Assembly (NCBI GenBank): GCA_963922535.1
Contig: CAWUIN010000002.1
Coordinates: forward strand, 1-64,000
Source: Tectiglobus sp963922535
GTDB lineage: Bacteria > Pseudomonadota > Alphaproteobacteria > Rhizobiales > Hyphomicrobiaceae
Direction of reading: 5' to 3'
Length of the DNA stretch: 64,000 bases
The position numbers and the translations under genes were made by a program. This document shows, piece after piece, positions 1 through 8,628 of this stretch (the stretch's first letter is position 1; the number at the start of each line of letters is the position of its first letter). The notes beneath the pieces are model-generated. The model did not search any database and was not told where the DNA came from. It saw only the letters and a program-made list of their open reading frames with translations.

Positions 1-1607
1 CACCGACGACATGCGAGGTCGGCCAACTCGGTGTGGGCTGGACCGCCGCCAAGGCCAGGCAGGCCACCGCCGGGACGACCGGGTAATCCGCCGCCGAAGC
101 CCGGAAGTCCTGCGCCACCGCCAAGGCCCGGCAGCCCTTTGGGCGCACCGCTGCCGCCAGCTGCTGCAGGCAGCCCCGTCGGTGTTTGTTGGGCGCCGGA
201 CTTCTGTAATTGCTTGGCTTGTTCAATCATCTCGGCCGATGGTTCGGGCATGCCGCCCATCATACTGCCCATACCAAGGCCGCCCATCATTTTGCCCATC
301 AAGCCCTTGTTATTGCCCATTTTCTTCATCATATCCGCCATCTGGCGGTGCATTTTGAGCAGCTGATTGACATCCTGAACTTTGGTGCCTGAACCTGCAG
401 CGATGCGGCGGCGGCGTTTCCCATCGATGATCTTTGGATTGGAACGCTCTTTCTTAGTCATCGATGTGATGATGGCGTGCTGGCGTTTAAGTATTTTGTC
501 ATCAAGGTTGGCATCGGCAATTTGGCTTTTCATCTTACCGATACCTGGCAGCATGGACAAAACCCCGCCCATTCCGCCGAGGCGTTGCATCTGTTTGATC
601 TGCTCGGCAAGATCATCGAGGTCGAACGACCCCTTTTTCATCTTGTCGGCAATTTTTTTCGCTTTTTCGGCGTCGATCGTCTCAGCTGCACGTTCAACCA
701 GGGAAACGACATCGCCCATGCCAAGAATACGCCCAGCGATGCGTTCGGGATGAAAATCCTCCAGCGCATCCCATTTCTCACCGGTGCCTAAAAGCTTGAT
801 AGGCTTGCCAGTAACGGCACGCATTGAAAGCGCGGCACCGCCGCGGCCATCTCCATCGATTCGGGTCAGCACAATGCCGGTGATGCCAACGCGATCTTCA
901 AATACCTTGGCGGTGTTAACCGCATCCTGACCGGTGAGGCTGTCGGCCACAAGCAGCGTTTCATTCGGACTGGCGGCAGCCTTGATGTCGGCCACCTCCT
1001 GCATCAGTTCCTCATCAATGGTGATGCGGCCTGCAGTATCAAGCATGACAACATCATAGCTGCCGAGCTTTGCAGCATCCATTGCGCGTTGTGCGATTTG
1101 AATAGGTGTTTGGCCGGCAATGATCGGCAGCGTTGCAACGCCGGTTTGTTCGCCGAGTACTTTGAGTTGCTCTTGAGCTGCAGGACGGCGCGTATCAAGC
1201 GATGCCATCAAGACTTTTTTCTTGTCCCGGTCCATCAGGCGCTTGGCGATCTTGGCCGTACTCGTCGTCTTGCCGGACCCCTGCAGGCCAACCATCAGGA
1301 TTGGGACGGGCGGCGCCGCTGTGAGATCAATCGGCTGAGCTTGTGAGCCCAGCACCCGGACCATCTCATCATGGACGATCTTGACGACCATCTGGCCCGG
1401 CGTCACGGATTTGAGAAGCTCAGCGCCGACCGCTTTTTCCTTGACCTGCTCGGTGAATTCACGAACAACCTCAAGCGCGACGTCCGCCTCGAGCAAAGCC
1501 CGGCGAACCTCACGCATTGCGGTTGCGACATCACTGTCAGTGAGTGCGCCGCGCCGGGTTAACGCATCAAAGATGCCGGATAACCGGTCTGAAAGTGATT
1601 CAAACAT
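1..1607 (-). CDS. ffh: Signal recognition particle protein Ffh (3' end cut by window edge)
   Basis: GTPase subunit of the signal recognition particle. With 4.5S RNA it binds signal sequences and delivers ribosome-nascent chains to FtsY at the membrane. The reading frame opens with MFESLSDRLSGIF, preceded by a GAGG ribosome site. It contains the N-domain helices, a P-loop (GLQGSGKTT), DTRRPAA, DTAGR and a TRIDGDGRGG motif, then a methionine-rich M domain with GKRRRRIAAGSG. The last 70 or so visible codons are unusually rich in Gly, Pro and Met, with GLPGLGGG-type repeats, and the frame is still open at base 1. At 535 or more codons it is at the long end of the family. Family assignment is certain; the C-terminal end is not visible. 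Confidence 0.97.
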   Translation of the reverse strand, partial: MFESLSDRLSGIFDALTRRGALTDSDVATAMREVRRALLEADVALEVVREFTEQVKEKAVGAELLKSVTPGQMVVKIVHDEMVRVLGSQAQPIDLTAAPPVPILMVGLQGSGKTTSTAKIAKRLMDRDKKKVLMASLDTRRPAAQEQLKVLGEQTGVATLPIIAGQTPIQIAQRAMDAAKLGSYDVVMLDTAGRITIDEELMQEVADIKAAASPNETLLVADSLTGQDAVNTAKVFEDRVGITGIVLTRIDGDGRGGAALSMRAVTGKPIKLLGTGEKWDALEDFHPERIAGRILGMGDVVSLVERAAETIDAEKAKKIADKMKKGSFDLDDLAEQIKQMQRLGGMGGVLSMLPGIGKMKSQIADANLDDKILKRQHAIITSMTKKERSNPKIIDGKRRRRIAAGSGTKVQDVNQLLKMHRQMADMMKKMGNNKGLMGKMMGGLGMGSMMGGMPEPSAEMIEQAKQLQKSGAQQTPTGLPAAAGGSGAPKGLPGLGGGAGLPGFGGGLPGRPGGGLPGLGGGPAHTELADLACRR

Positions 1608-1989
1608 GGGGCCTCAAAGAGGTCTGAATTCTTTGTACAGACCTGATATTATATCTCACATGTACAAACGAAAATAAACCCGCGGGCGAAACTCGCTGGC
1701 GGGCGGCTGGCATTTTATGAGACAAGGTTATTCGTCTATCACAAAGATTTATTTTGAAACTAATCCTTTAATATATCATCTATGACGCAAATAAGGTTGA
1801 TGTCAACAAATTATTGATCTTACACGTTTCTGTGCGCTTTAAAATCATGGTTGTAGGCATGCAGAGCAAACTCCCTAACATGCCTTATCATACTGTGCAC
1901 GAGCAGCTTTGTTTATCAATAGCCGGCAGGAGTGTGATGTATTTCTTGCAGCTGCATAAGAACATTTCACGTTTTGTCAAGGCAGGAGA
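1608..1989. other. Intergenic leader of ffh; no gene seen
   Basis: On the minus strand a TATAAT hexamer (1648-1653) is a plausible -10 box for ffh. No convincing -35 box could be assigned. Between it and the start codon lies an inverted repeat GGTCTG (1621-1626) / CAGACC (1638-1643), which would form a small hairpin in the ffh leader. Further left-to-right the stretch is AT-rich and I see no coding signature. Confidence 0.4.
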
Positions 1990-2079
1990 CTAAACGCGAT
2001 CGATATTGCTCAATGACGGTGTAATCAAACGAGCAAAAATTATCGCAATGACACACGCGAGCAGGGCATCGAGAATCAT
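1990..2079 (-). CDS. Probable 29-residue single-helix membrane protein
   Basis: This frame is too short for routine gene finders. It starts with ATG seven bases after GGGAGG, one of the best ribosome sites in the window. The product starts MILDALLACVIAIIFARLI and ends PSLSNIDRV: one hydrophobic helix of about 16 residues and a short polar tail. It lies 135 bp downstream of the sugar dehydrogenase gene on the same strand and before ffh. Size and topology resemble KdpF or other accessory micro-proteins, but there are no kdp or oxidase genes nearby, so no function is assigned. The strong ribosome site and hydrophobic pattern are the only evidence. Confidence 0.5.
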   Translation of the reverse strand: MILDALLACVIAIIFARLITPSLSNIDRV

Positions 2080-2214
2080 TATGAACCTCCCAGTAATATT
2101 CAGATGCTCAATGAAGAATTTACAAAGGCATATCTGAGCGATGATTAAGTTCGACTGGGGTTGAATGTGCAGCGATTCTGTGGAGCAGATAAACTCTTAA
2201 ATCTCGCTTTTCTG

Positions 2215-3360
2215 TTAATTACGTGCAGGCTCAATCTTGATCAGGCGGCTTTTAATACTATCGGTCAGAACGTACAGATAGCCGTCGTGGCCTTGACGGA
2301 CATCGCGAATACGCTCGCGCAGGCGCGTAAGAAGGATTTCTTCGGCAACAATATTGTTGCCCTTCAGCACAAGACGCGATAGTTGCCGATCTTTAAGTGC
2401 GCCAACAAACAGGTTTCCCTGCCATTGCGGAAAGCGTTCAGCGCTGTAAAAAGCCATCCCGCATGGCGCAATTGAAGGATCCCAGTAGTAAATTGGCTGC
2501 TCCATGCCGGCATTATGCGTACCAGTACCGATTTTGGCGCCGGAATAGTCGCGTCCATAGGTAATGATCGGCCAGCCATAATTGGCGCCGGGCTTAGGAA
2601 TATTAATTTCATCTCCACCCCTGGCGCCATGTTCAACCGTCCAGAGTTCCCCAGTCGCTGGATGTATTGCAGCAGACTGTGGATTGCGATGGCCAAAGGA
2701 CCAGATCTCAGGTCGCGCGTCCGGCCTGCCAACATATGGATTGTCAGCCGGCATCGATCCGTCCGGGTTAATGCGTACCACCTTGCCAAGATGCGCATTC
2801 AGATCCTGTGCATAGTCTTTCTGGTAACGTTCTCCCAGAGTGATGAAAAGCTTACCATCAGGCGCAAAGGCAAATCGTGAACCAAAATGCAGGCCACCTG
2901 AGAATGCTGGTTTTTGCCGGAAGACGATTTCAAGGTTTTCGAAGCGGTCTGCACCATCTTCGCTAACAAGCCGCGCGCGGGCGACGCTGGTTCCGTTTCG
3001 GCCTCCCTCGCGCCGTTCTGTAAAAGAAACATAGACAAATTTCGATGTCTGAAAATCTGAAGCCAATGCAATATCCAGCATGCCGCTTTGGCCCATTGCA
3101 ACAGCATCGGGAGCGCCGCGCAGAGGACTTGAAATCTCGCCGCCGGGCTTTACAATCCGAATATTTCCCGTCCGCTCGGTAACAATGAAGCGGCCGTCAG
3201 GCAGCATCTGCATGCCCCATGGCCTTGAAAGTCCTGTTGCAATCGTCGTTGTCTTGGCGCCTGTTAAAACGCGCGGTTGAGGTGCATTGCTTTGTACTGC
3301 ATTGGCTGAACTGGCAACAGCAATTGCCGCAAGGGCCATAAAGACGCGAAATAAAAACAT
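2215..3360 (-). CDS. Periplasmic PQQ-dependent aldose/sugar dehydrogenase (YliI/GdhB-like)
   Basis: Six-bladed beta-propeller dehydrogenase of the soluble glucose/aldose sugar dehydrogenase family, which oxidises aldoses in the periplasm using PQQ and calcium. The chosen ATG (MFLFRVFMALAAIAVASSANA) follows AGGAG by seven bases. An upstream in-frame ATG seven codons earlier would place that ribosome site inside the gene, so I reject it. Residues 1-21 form a Sec signal peptide with an ANA cleavage site. Family motifs include RPWGMQMLPDGRFIVTER, the GHRNPQ segment and HGARGGDEIN. At 381 residues it matches E. coli YliI in size. No pqq biosynthesis genes are in the window, so the cofactor source is unknown. 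A 17-bp inverted repeat sits about 30 bp upstream of the start. Confidence 0.9.
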   Translation of the reverse strand: MFLFRVFMALAAIAVASSANAVQSNAPQPRVLTGAKTTTIATGLSRPWGMQMLPDGRFIVTERTGNIRIVKPGGEISSPLRGAPDAVAMGQSGMLDIALASDFQTSKFVYVSFTERREGGRNGTSVARARLVSEDGADRFENLEIVFRQKPAFSGGLHFGSRFAFAPDGKLFITLGERYQKDYAQDLNAHLGKVVRINPDGSMPADNPYVGRPDARPEIWSFGHRNPQSAAIHPATGELWTVEHGARGGDEINIPKPGANYGWPIITYGRDYSGAKIGTGTHNAGMEQPIYYWDPSIAPCGMAFYSAERFPQWQGNLFVGALKDRQLSRLVLKGNNIVAEEILLTRLRERIRDVRQGHDGYLYVLTDSIKSRLIKIEPARN

Positions 3361-3389
3361 ATGGGAACTCCTGTTCAACACTCGGGTGT

Positions 3390-3457
3390 GTTGTCAGTTG
3401 CCGCACGAAGCGGGCGGGAAAATTCGTCTCCTCCAGCGTTGTGCGGCAACTGACAAC
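3390..3457. repeat. Palindromic repeat, copy A (17-bp perfect arms)
   Basis: GTTGTCAGTTGCCGCAC (3390-3406) and its exact reverse complement (3441-3457) enclose a 34-bp loop. The left arm with adjoining bases (3388-3411) matches bases 50817-50840 at 21 of 24 positions. It lies 30 bp upstream of the sugar dehydrogenase start and may fall in that gene's leader. Confidence 0.85.
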
Positions 3458-3569
3458 AGCTGACAATCTGCAAACTATCCACTAATTACGTCCTGCATTT
3501 CGCCAATTCTGAATTCCCCGGCCGCCTCCAGCATACAGACCACTAGCATGACGTGTGATTGAGGCGGCC

Positions 3570-4436
3570 CTACGATATTGGCAGGCGTGTAACCGAGGCA
3601 ACGATTGGGCCACCTTTGCGTGAACGTTTTGCAACATCGTGGACCGGCTCCAGTGTGACCTCCATCATTGTGGCGCTGGCATGTACGATCATCGTTGGGC
3701 TGGTCATGATGCCGACGTGTCCTGGCCAAAACACAAGATCTCCCCTGATAAGGCCTTGCAGATCAGGGCCAACATCGATCTTGGAGCCGATCTCTGCGGC
3801 CTGCATGTCGCTGTCGCGTGGTGCGCTGTAATTCGCAGCCTGCAAGACATTCTGGACGAGTGCCGAGCAATCGAGCCCTAAAGCTGACTTGCCGCCATAC
3901 AGGTATGGCAGGCCAATAAAGTGCTGAGCCATACCGACATAATCAGGGTCGACAAGATTAAGTGCGGAAATGTGGCGCTTACCAATGAAACCGCCGCTTG
4001 CAAGTTTGGCAAAGTCTCCACTCTCGCCAATGACTGTCACCAGTGAATTGAAACTCAAATGCTGAACGGGCGCCGCGAGCGCGCTTGGTGCCGAATAAAC
4101 CAGTGCTAAAACGGCACGGACCCAATGCGTTGCCTCCAGAACGTCGCAGCCCAAATCGGCAGCCGGCAAATAACCGACATAGCCATCACGGTCCAGCTGC
4201 CCCCAGGCCCAGCCTTCCACTTCGTCGTAAACCGTCAATTGTTCCCCCATCAGCGCTTCGGTATCAAGGGCTGCCTGCGGCTGTGGGCGGCGGCGCACCG
4301 GCGTACGCATCGCACATACCTGATAACGCTGCCCCTCAACAAAGCGTGGTGCCTGGACACGCCCCTCAAGGCTCTTGGCTGCCAGGTCTTCGCGATAGGC
4401 ATGGCGCCGTGGATCTAACTGAGGTTCATCTGTCAA
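3570..4436 (-). CDS. NlpC/P60 family cell-wall peptidase with N-terminal SH3-like domains
   Basis: Predicted gamma-D-glutamyl-diamino-acid endopeptidase acting on peptidoglycan peptides. The C-terminal half carries the NlpC/P60 catalytic signature: cysteine in GLDCSALVQN, histidine in GHVGIM, and a third polar site at HASATMMEV. The N-terminal half resembles the bacterial SH3 pair of YkfC/dipeptidyl-peptidase VI relatives (LYV-type segments around GWAWGQLDRDGYVGYLP). I chose a TTG start because AAGGACAGG lies just upstream and the product then begins LTDEPQLDPRRHAYREDLA, as in alphaproteobacterial homologues; longer in-frame starts exist up to 4544. No signal peptide is visible, so it may act on imported muropeptides in the cytoplasm. 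Confidence 0.85.
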   Translation of the reverse strand: MTDEPQLDPRRHAYREDLAAKSLEGRVQAPRFVEGQRYQVCAMRTPVRRRPQPQAALDTEALMGEQLTVYDEVEGWAWGQLDRDGYVGYLPAADLGCDVLEATHWVRAVLALVYSAPSALAAPVQHLSFNSLVTVIGESGDFAKLASGGFIGKRHISALNLVDPDYVGMAQHFIGLPYLYGGKSALGLDCSALVQNVLQAANYSAPRDSDMQAAEIGSKIDVGPDLQGLIRGDLVFWPGHVGIMTSPTMIVHASATMMEVTLEPVHDVAKRSRKGGPIVASVTRLPIS

Positions 4437-4625
4437 CGTTATGCCCTGTCCTTTTGAGTTTATTTCAAAAAATCGAACCATTCTTTTGCCGGACTTCAAG
4501 CGCGTTGGCAACGCATTGCATAGGCGGCACGACGCTGATGGCAATGGCGATTAAGACTTTGTTGATCACTGTACTGGAAACTGACAGCAACTGATTCGTC
4601 TTTTTGCTGTCACGGAGAGATTCAT

Positions 4626-5432
4626 ATGATTGACAGACCGTCGTACACACGGATTGAAGCGGGACGGCTGTCGCGCCTTGCTCTTGTCCTGTGCTCTGTA
4701 CTCGCCGTTGGTGCATGCGCCCAAAGTGAAGGGCGTGGTGTTTTTGATTTCGGTCCCCTCTTTGAAGACACGCCATCGACTGCCGCTGCCAATATGGATC
4801 CGGCACAGGCCGTTGCGCATTACAGTAGCGCTTATGCTGACGATCCTAAAGATAAGACAAATGCATTGCTTTACGCTGCAGCATTGCAAAAAACCGGCAA
4901 TCAGAAACGCGCCCTGGCGGTTCTGCAGGCTGCATCTGTTTACCATGGCGATGACGCGGAATTTCTTTCGGCCTACGGTCGTGCGGCTTTGGCCAATGGT
5001 CAGGTGTCAGCGGCCACCAAACTTCTGGCCAGGGCAGATGATCCGGACCGGCCGGATTGGCGCACGGTTTCAGCACGCGGCACCGCCTATGCCCAGCTTG
5101 GAAAATATGAGCAGGCGTCCCAGCAATTCGAACGTGCCTTGAAGCTGGCACCAGGCAATCCGTCCGTCATGAGCAACCTGGCAATGGCAAAAGCAGCGAC
5201 CGGTGACCTGAAAGGTGCAGAGGCGCTGCTGCGCGAGGCCAGCCGCATGCCTGTCATTGATCCAAAGGTCAGGCAGAACCTGGTTATCGTACTGCGTCTG
5301 CAGGGGCGGAATAGTGAAGCTGAGGAACTGATCAACCTAACCTCTTCAACGGCTTCCATGCGTCAGACCGTGGGGCCTGCTCAGGCAAACGGAACAGACC
5401 CCATACAAATAGCCAGGACAGATCCTAAATAA
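4626..5432 (+). CDS. TadD-like tetratricopeptide lipoprotein
   Basis: Outer-membrane-type lipoprotein with TPR repeats, similar to TadD, the pilotin-like factor of Flp/Tad pili. The start is preceded by GGAGAG. A hydrophobic segment ends in a lipobox (AVGAC), giving a lipidated cysteine near residue 31. About four TPR units follow, including AYAQLGKYEQASQQFERALKLAPGNPS. The 268-residue length fits TadD. No other tad/cpa genes are in the window, so it is an orphan here; the rest may lie elsewhere, or the protein may serve another envelope complex. Confidence 0.75.
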   Translation: MIDRPSYTRIEAGRLSRLALVLCSVLAVGACAQSEGRGVFDFGPLFEDTPSTAAANMDPAQAVAHYSSAYADDPKDKTNALLYAAALQKTGNQKRALAVLQAASVYHGDDAEFLSAYGRAALANGQVSAATKLLARADDPDRPDWRTVSARGTAYAQLGKYEQASQQFERALKLAPGNPSVMSNLAMAKAATGDLKGAEALLREASRMPVIDPKVRQNLVIVLRLQGRNSEAEELINLTSSTASMRQTVGPAQANGTDPIQIARTDPK

Positions 5433-5451
5433 GACGGCAATGTTTGCCGTC
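5433..5451 (+). terminator. Stem-loop after the TPR lipoprotein gene
   Basis: GACGGCA (5433-5439) and TGCCGTC (5445-5451) form a 7-bp stem with a 5-base loop, starting at the stop codon's next base. The T-run after it is weak, so this is a candidate terminator only. Confidence 0.5.
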
Positions 5452-5559
5452 AGAAATCTTTCCCCATTGATGCGAAAAGGCCTCAAATTACAGTCACATT
5501 CATACCTGCACCATTTGCGATAAACCATAGCAAGGCAGGTAAATTATTGTGATGAAGCC

Positions 5560-6597
5560 TTATACAAACGCTGCATAAGTTCCGTAGCTTATTCCGGCGA
5601 GTACGGCGCCAAAGAAGCCCAGCGCAATATAGGCAGCAAAGACTTCTCGCTTGACCAGCGCGAAGACCGCCGTCATTGCTGGTATCGAACTGACGCCGCC
5701 AGCCACGACGAAAGCCATCGCCGCCCCTGCGCTCATGCCTTGTTCCATCAAGCCGGCAACCAGCGGGGGAGCGGCATAAGAATTGAGGTAAGCCGGTGCA
5801 CCAACCAACGCTGCAAGAATAATTGGAAGGATCCCGTCGCCGCCGAGCACATTGGCAATTGTTTCAGCTGGGATGTAAGCGATCATCATCGCTTCCAGTA
5901 CGTAGGCCAGGGTGAGCCACTTGAGCAGAAACTGGCCGTTAGCGATGGCTTCCTTGCGAAAGGTCTCGCGGCGCTTGTTTTCGTTCCAGAACGTCCAGTT
6001 TGGCTTGCCTTTAAAGGGAGAGGCACTATTACCGCAGCCGCCGGATGAGCGTTGCCTGAGACTGTTGGCGAATATACCGTTACGGGTCAGCAACAGCATC
6101 GTAAAGCCACCGAAAAGTCCCATGCTGACGGCGATCATCGTCTTGGCAACAGCAAAATCGAAGCCAAGTGCACCAGCCGTAATTATAAATGCTGGCGGGT
6201 CCATCAGCGGTGAGGCGAGCCAGAATGCCATGACCGGTGCCAGGGGTGTTCCCAGTGCTAACAGACCGGCGATGAATGGGATCACTTCACAGGAACAAAA
6301 AGGTGACAGGCCACCCAGCATGGCTGCCAGCACGATCATGCGAACCTGGTGGCCCTCAAAAGCTTTGGCGACAATGGCCTCAGCGCCAGTGGCCTTAAGG
6401 TAAGCAACGGCAAGGACGGCAAAAACAATATAAGGCAAAGTATTAATCAGCGCGCCGGCCGCAAATTCCAGAGTTACGGGCAGTTGCTGGAAATCAAAGA
6501 CGGCGAGGCCTGCTAGCAAGAGCAGAACGAGACCCCAGGCGCCATCGATTTTCGGCATATTACTATAGTGGCGAAGTTTTTCGACAAGTTCAGTCAT
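5560..6597 (-). CDS. ArsP-family membrane permease
   Basis: Polytopic permease of the ArsP_1/DUF318 family, which exports metals, metalloids or organoarsenicals. About eight to ten hydrophobic segments are visible. Two family features stand out: FCSCEVIPFIAGLLALG (the CSCEV motif in a helix) and a cytoplasmic loop with SGGCGNSASPFKGK. The ATG overlaps the upstream regulator's stop as ATGA, indicating translational coupling; a start 12 codons earlier is possible but would bury this overlap. The 345-residue length is typical. The ArsR partner suggests metal- or arsenic-responsive expression, but the substrate cannot be read from the sequence. Confidence 0.88.
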   Translation of the reverse strand: MTELVEKLRHYSNMPKIDGAWGLVLLLLAGLAVFDFQQLPVTLEFAAGALINTLPYIVFAVLAVAYLKATGAEAIVAKAFEGHQVRMIVLAAMLGGLSPFCSCEVIPFIAGLLALGTPLAPVMAFWLASPLMDPPAFIITAGALGFDFAVAKTMIAVSMGLFGGFTMLLLTRNGIFANSLRQRSSGGCGNSASPFKGKPNWTFWNENKRRETFRKEAIANGQFLLKWLTLAYVLEAMMIAYIPAETIANVLGGDGILPIILAALVGAPAYLNSYAAPPLVAGLMEQGMSAGAAMAFVVAGGVSSIPAMTAVFALVKREVFAAYIALGFFGAVLAGISYGTYAAFV

Positions 6598-6929
6598 GAG
6601 TGCCTCTCCCCTTCCTCGCTGCAGCATTCGCACAGCAGAAAGTTGGCCAGATTTTCAATATGCTGGAAGGCAGCGCGATTTGAAATCGTGCGGCCTTGCT
6701 TTGTTTGTTCGATCAGATTTGCGGCTGCTAGAAACCGCAGGTGATGAGAAAGCGTCGATGCCGGAATGCCGATGCGCTGTTGGATCTCGCCCACCGTCAG
6801 CCCTTTGGGACCAGCGCGAACAAGCACGAGCAGTACATCGAGACGAGGCTCTGAACCGATCGCAGCAAAACCTTGCGCGGCCTCTTCGAGGCCGATCTCG
6901 ATGGTGTTTGGTGCAATATGGTCTGACAT
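6594..6929 (-). CDS. ArsR/SmtB family transcriptional regulator
   Basis: Winged-helix repressor of 111 residues. The helix-turn-helix lies around residues 38-66 (VGEIQQRIGIPASTLSHHLRFL), followed by the beta-wing (KQGRTISNRAAF). The extreme C-terminus has a CECC cluster (LLCECCSEE), a likely thiol sensor for a metal or metalloid. The start follows AAGGAT. Its stop overlaps the start of the ArsP-type permease by four bases, so the two form one operon, and the regulator most likely represses both. Confidence 0.92.
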   Translation of the reverse strand: MSDHIAPNTIEIGLEEAAQGFAAIGSEPRLDVLLVLVRAGPKGLTVGEIQQRIGIPASTLSHHLRFLAAANLIEQTKQGRTISNRAAFQHIENLANFLLCECCSEEGERHS

Positions 6930-6961
6930 TGCAGATATCCTTATACGTATCTCATAAATAA

Positions 6962-6985
6962 TTCTATTATTCTAGTTTTATAGAA
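6962..6985. promoter_or_regulatory. Candidate ArsR operator
   Basis: TTCTAT (6962-6967) and ATAGAA (6980-6985) form an inverted repeat with a 12-base AT-rich spacer, 33 bp upstream of the regulator's start. Its position and AT-rich 12-N-12 form fit ArsR-type operators. Binding is inferred. Confidence 0.45.
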
Positions 6986-7122
6986 ATTTAAAGTGTCTTT
7001 ATGGTGTTTCTGAAATATTTATCTGCCATCAGATGTGACAATGCTGCCCATATGTCACGAGATGCGCAGAAAAGAGCGATGGCGGCCACGATCAAAATTG
7101 AGGCGTCATTTTAGTGGGTCCC

Positions 7123-7950
7123 CTAAGCTGCCAGCGCACGGCTGCGCTTTGTCGCTTCGCGAACAGCCTTGATCATCAAAGGTTTAAGGCCGTCATCTGC
7201 CATCAGCACTTGCAACGCGGCAAAAGTCGTCCCGCCGGGCGATGTCACATTCTCACGCAGGGTGGCAGGTGGCGGGGCATCCGGCTGACGCATCAGCTCG
7301 CCGGCTCCTGACACGGTTGCGTTAGCCAGGCGCACTGCAAGCTCGGGCTGAAGCCCGGCTGCCATGCCAGCCTCGGCCAGACACTCCGCCAGCAGGAAGA
7401 CATAAGCTGGTCCAGATCCGGACACGGCAGTTGCAGCGTCGATCATAGCTTCATCCTCGACCCAGCCAACCTCACCGATGGCTGCCAGCAGTTCATCGCA
7501 AATCATGCGTTGGGCATCCGTTACATGGCTGTTTGGCACACATACCGTGATGCCGCGGCCGATCGCTGCCGGCGTATTAGGGATGGAGCGCACGACAGCC
7601 GTACCGGCAGGCAGGTGCTTTTCAAAACCTGCGATTGTGCGCCCGGCTGCAACCGACAAAACCAGCGTATCCTGGCCTGCCAGCTTCGCAATGGGTGGAA
7701 AAACCTCATCCATAACCTGTGGTTTCACCGCCATAAGAAGCACGGCAGGTGGTTCAGTCAGGTCGGTAAGTAATTTGTGTACAATAATGCCGTTTTGTTC
7801 GAGCCACACAGCAATTTCAGGTGGTGGGCCGGGGTCCTGCACAATAACCTGAGATGGCGATAGCCCGCCCTTCAGCCAGCCGGCCAGCATCGCACCGCCC
7901 ATTTTTCCAGCTCCAGCAAGAACAATCGGTCCCTTAAGCAAATCGTGCAT
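7123..7950 (-). CDS. proC: Pyrroline-5-carboxylate reductase
   Basis: Catalyses the last step of proline synthesis, NAD(P)H-dependent reduction of 1-pyrroline-5-carboxylate, in the cytoplasm. The N-terminus has the Rossmann glycine motif (LAGAGKMGGAMLAGWL) and MAVKPQ. The C-terminal dimerisation domain carries AVSGSGPAYVFLLAE and TSPGGTT, the proline reductase signature. Length (275) is normal. It follows the YbjN-like and UbiK genes on the same strand, a common alphaproteobacterial order. Confidence 0.95.
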   Translation of the reverse strand: MHDLLKGPIVLAGAGKMGGAMLAGWLKGGLSPSQVIVQDPGPPPEIAVWLEQNGIIVHKLLTDLTEPPAVLLMAVKPQVMDEVFPPIAKLAGQDTLVLSVAAGRTIAGFEKHLPAGTAVVRSIPNTPAAIGRGITVCVPNSHVTDAQRMICDELLAAIGEVGWVEDEAMIDAATAVSGSGPAYVFLLAECLAEAGMAAGLQPELAVRLANATVSGAGELMRQPDAPPPATLRENVTSPGGTTFAALQVLMADDGLKPLMIKAVREATKRSRALAA

Positions 7951-8127
7951 TGTACTGGGGCTCCATATTGTAGTGTAATCAATTTGAAATTTCTTCTTGC
8001 AAAGAGCGCGTTACATCATTAGATTACGCTGCCCCCCGCCTCTGTTCAACGAAGCCGCTGAACAGTGAAGTACGCCTCTTCGGGGAGGGCCAAATGCTTA
8101 ATGCCTGCGATATGGTGAAATGGAGGC

Positions 8128-8628
8128 TTAAGCACAGCCTTCGGTTTCAAACATAGTTGAGGCCAGCGCGTCATGGCTTGGCTTACCTGCCCAAACAACA
8201 AATTGAAATGCTTGATAATACCGCTCACCAGCTTCCAAAGCCGCCTTGATGAGTGCATTGCACTGGCCGTGCGTCGCAACGGTATCATTTAGCAACAGTG
8301 TCTGGCGAAACATGATCAGTCCTTCATGCCGCCAGTAGTCAAAATGCCCGATCCAAAGCTGCTCGTTGATTGCCGCAATGAGCCGCAAGATTTCATTCAA
8401 ACGCCGGTCGGGTACTTTGAGTTCGAATGCATTGGCGATGTGCAGGGTTTCCAGATCCTCGCGCCAGTTAAAGGAGAGATGGTAATCAGCCCAGGCCCCC
8501 TTAATGACCATCGTAAGTTCATCGTCACGCTGGCGGTCATAGGCCCAGTCGTTGTCGTGCGCGATCTTTTCGACAAGATCCACAGGGTTGATATCGCACG
8601 TTTTACCGGGTTCTCTCGTTGCAGCCAT
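8128..8628 (-). CDS. YbjN domain-containing protein
   Basis: Cytoplasmic protein of the YbjN family, related to type III secretion chaperone folds and of unclear role. The 166-residue product contains the conserved features of alphaproteobacterial members: MVIKGAWADYHLSFNWRED, the NEILRLIAAINEQLWIGHFDYW segment and the C-terminal ERYYQAFQFVVWAGKP. The ATG chosen (MAATREPGKT) follows AGAGGA; an upstream in-frame start at 8655 lacks a ribosome site. It precedes proC in the same direction with 177 bp between them. Confidence 0.88.
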   Translation of the reverse strand: MAATREPGKTCDINPVDLVEKIAHDNDWAYDRQRDDELTMVIKGAWADYHLSFNWREDLETLHIANAFELKVPDRRLNEILRLIAAINEQLWIGHFDYWRHEGLIMFRQTLLLNDTVATHGQCNALIKAALEAGERYYQAFQFVVWAGKPSHDALASTMFETEGCA

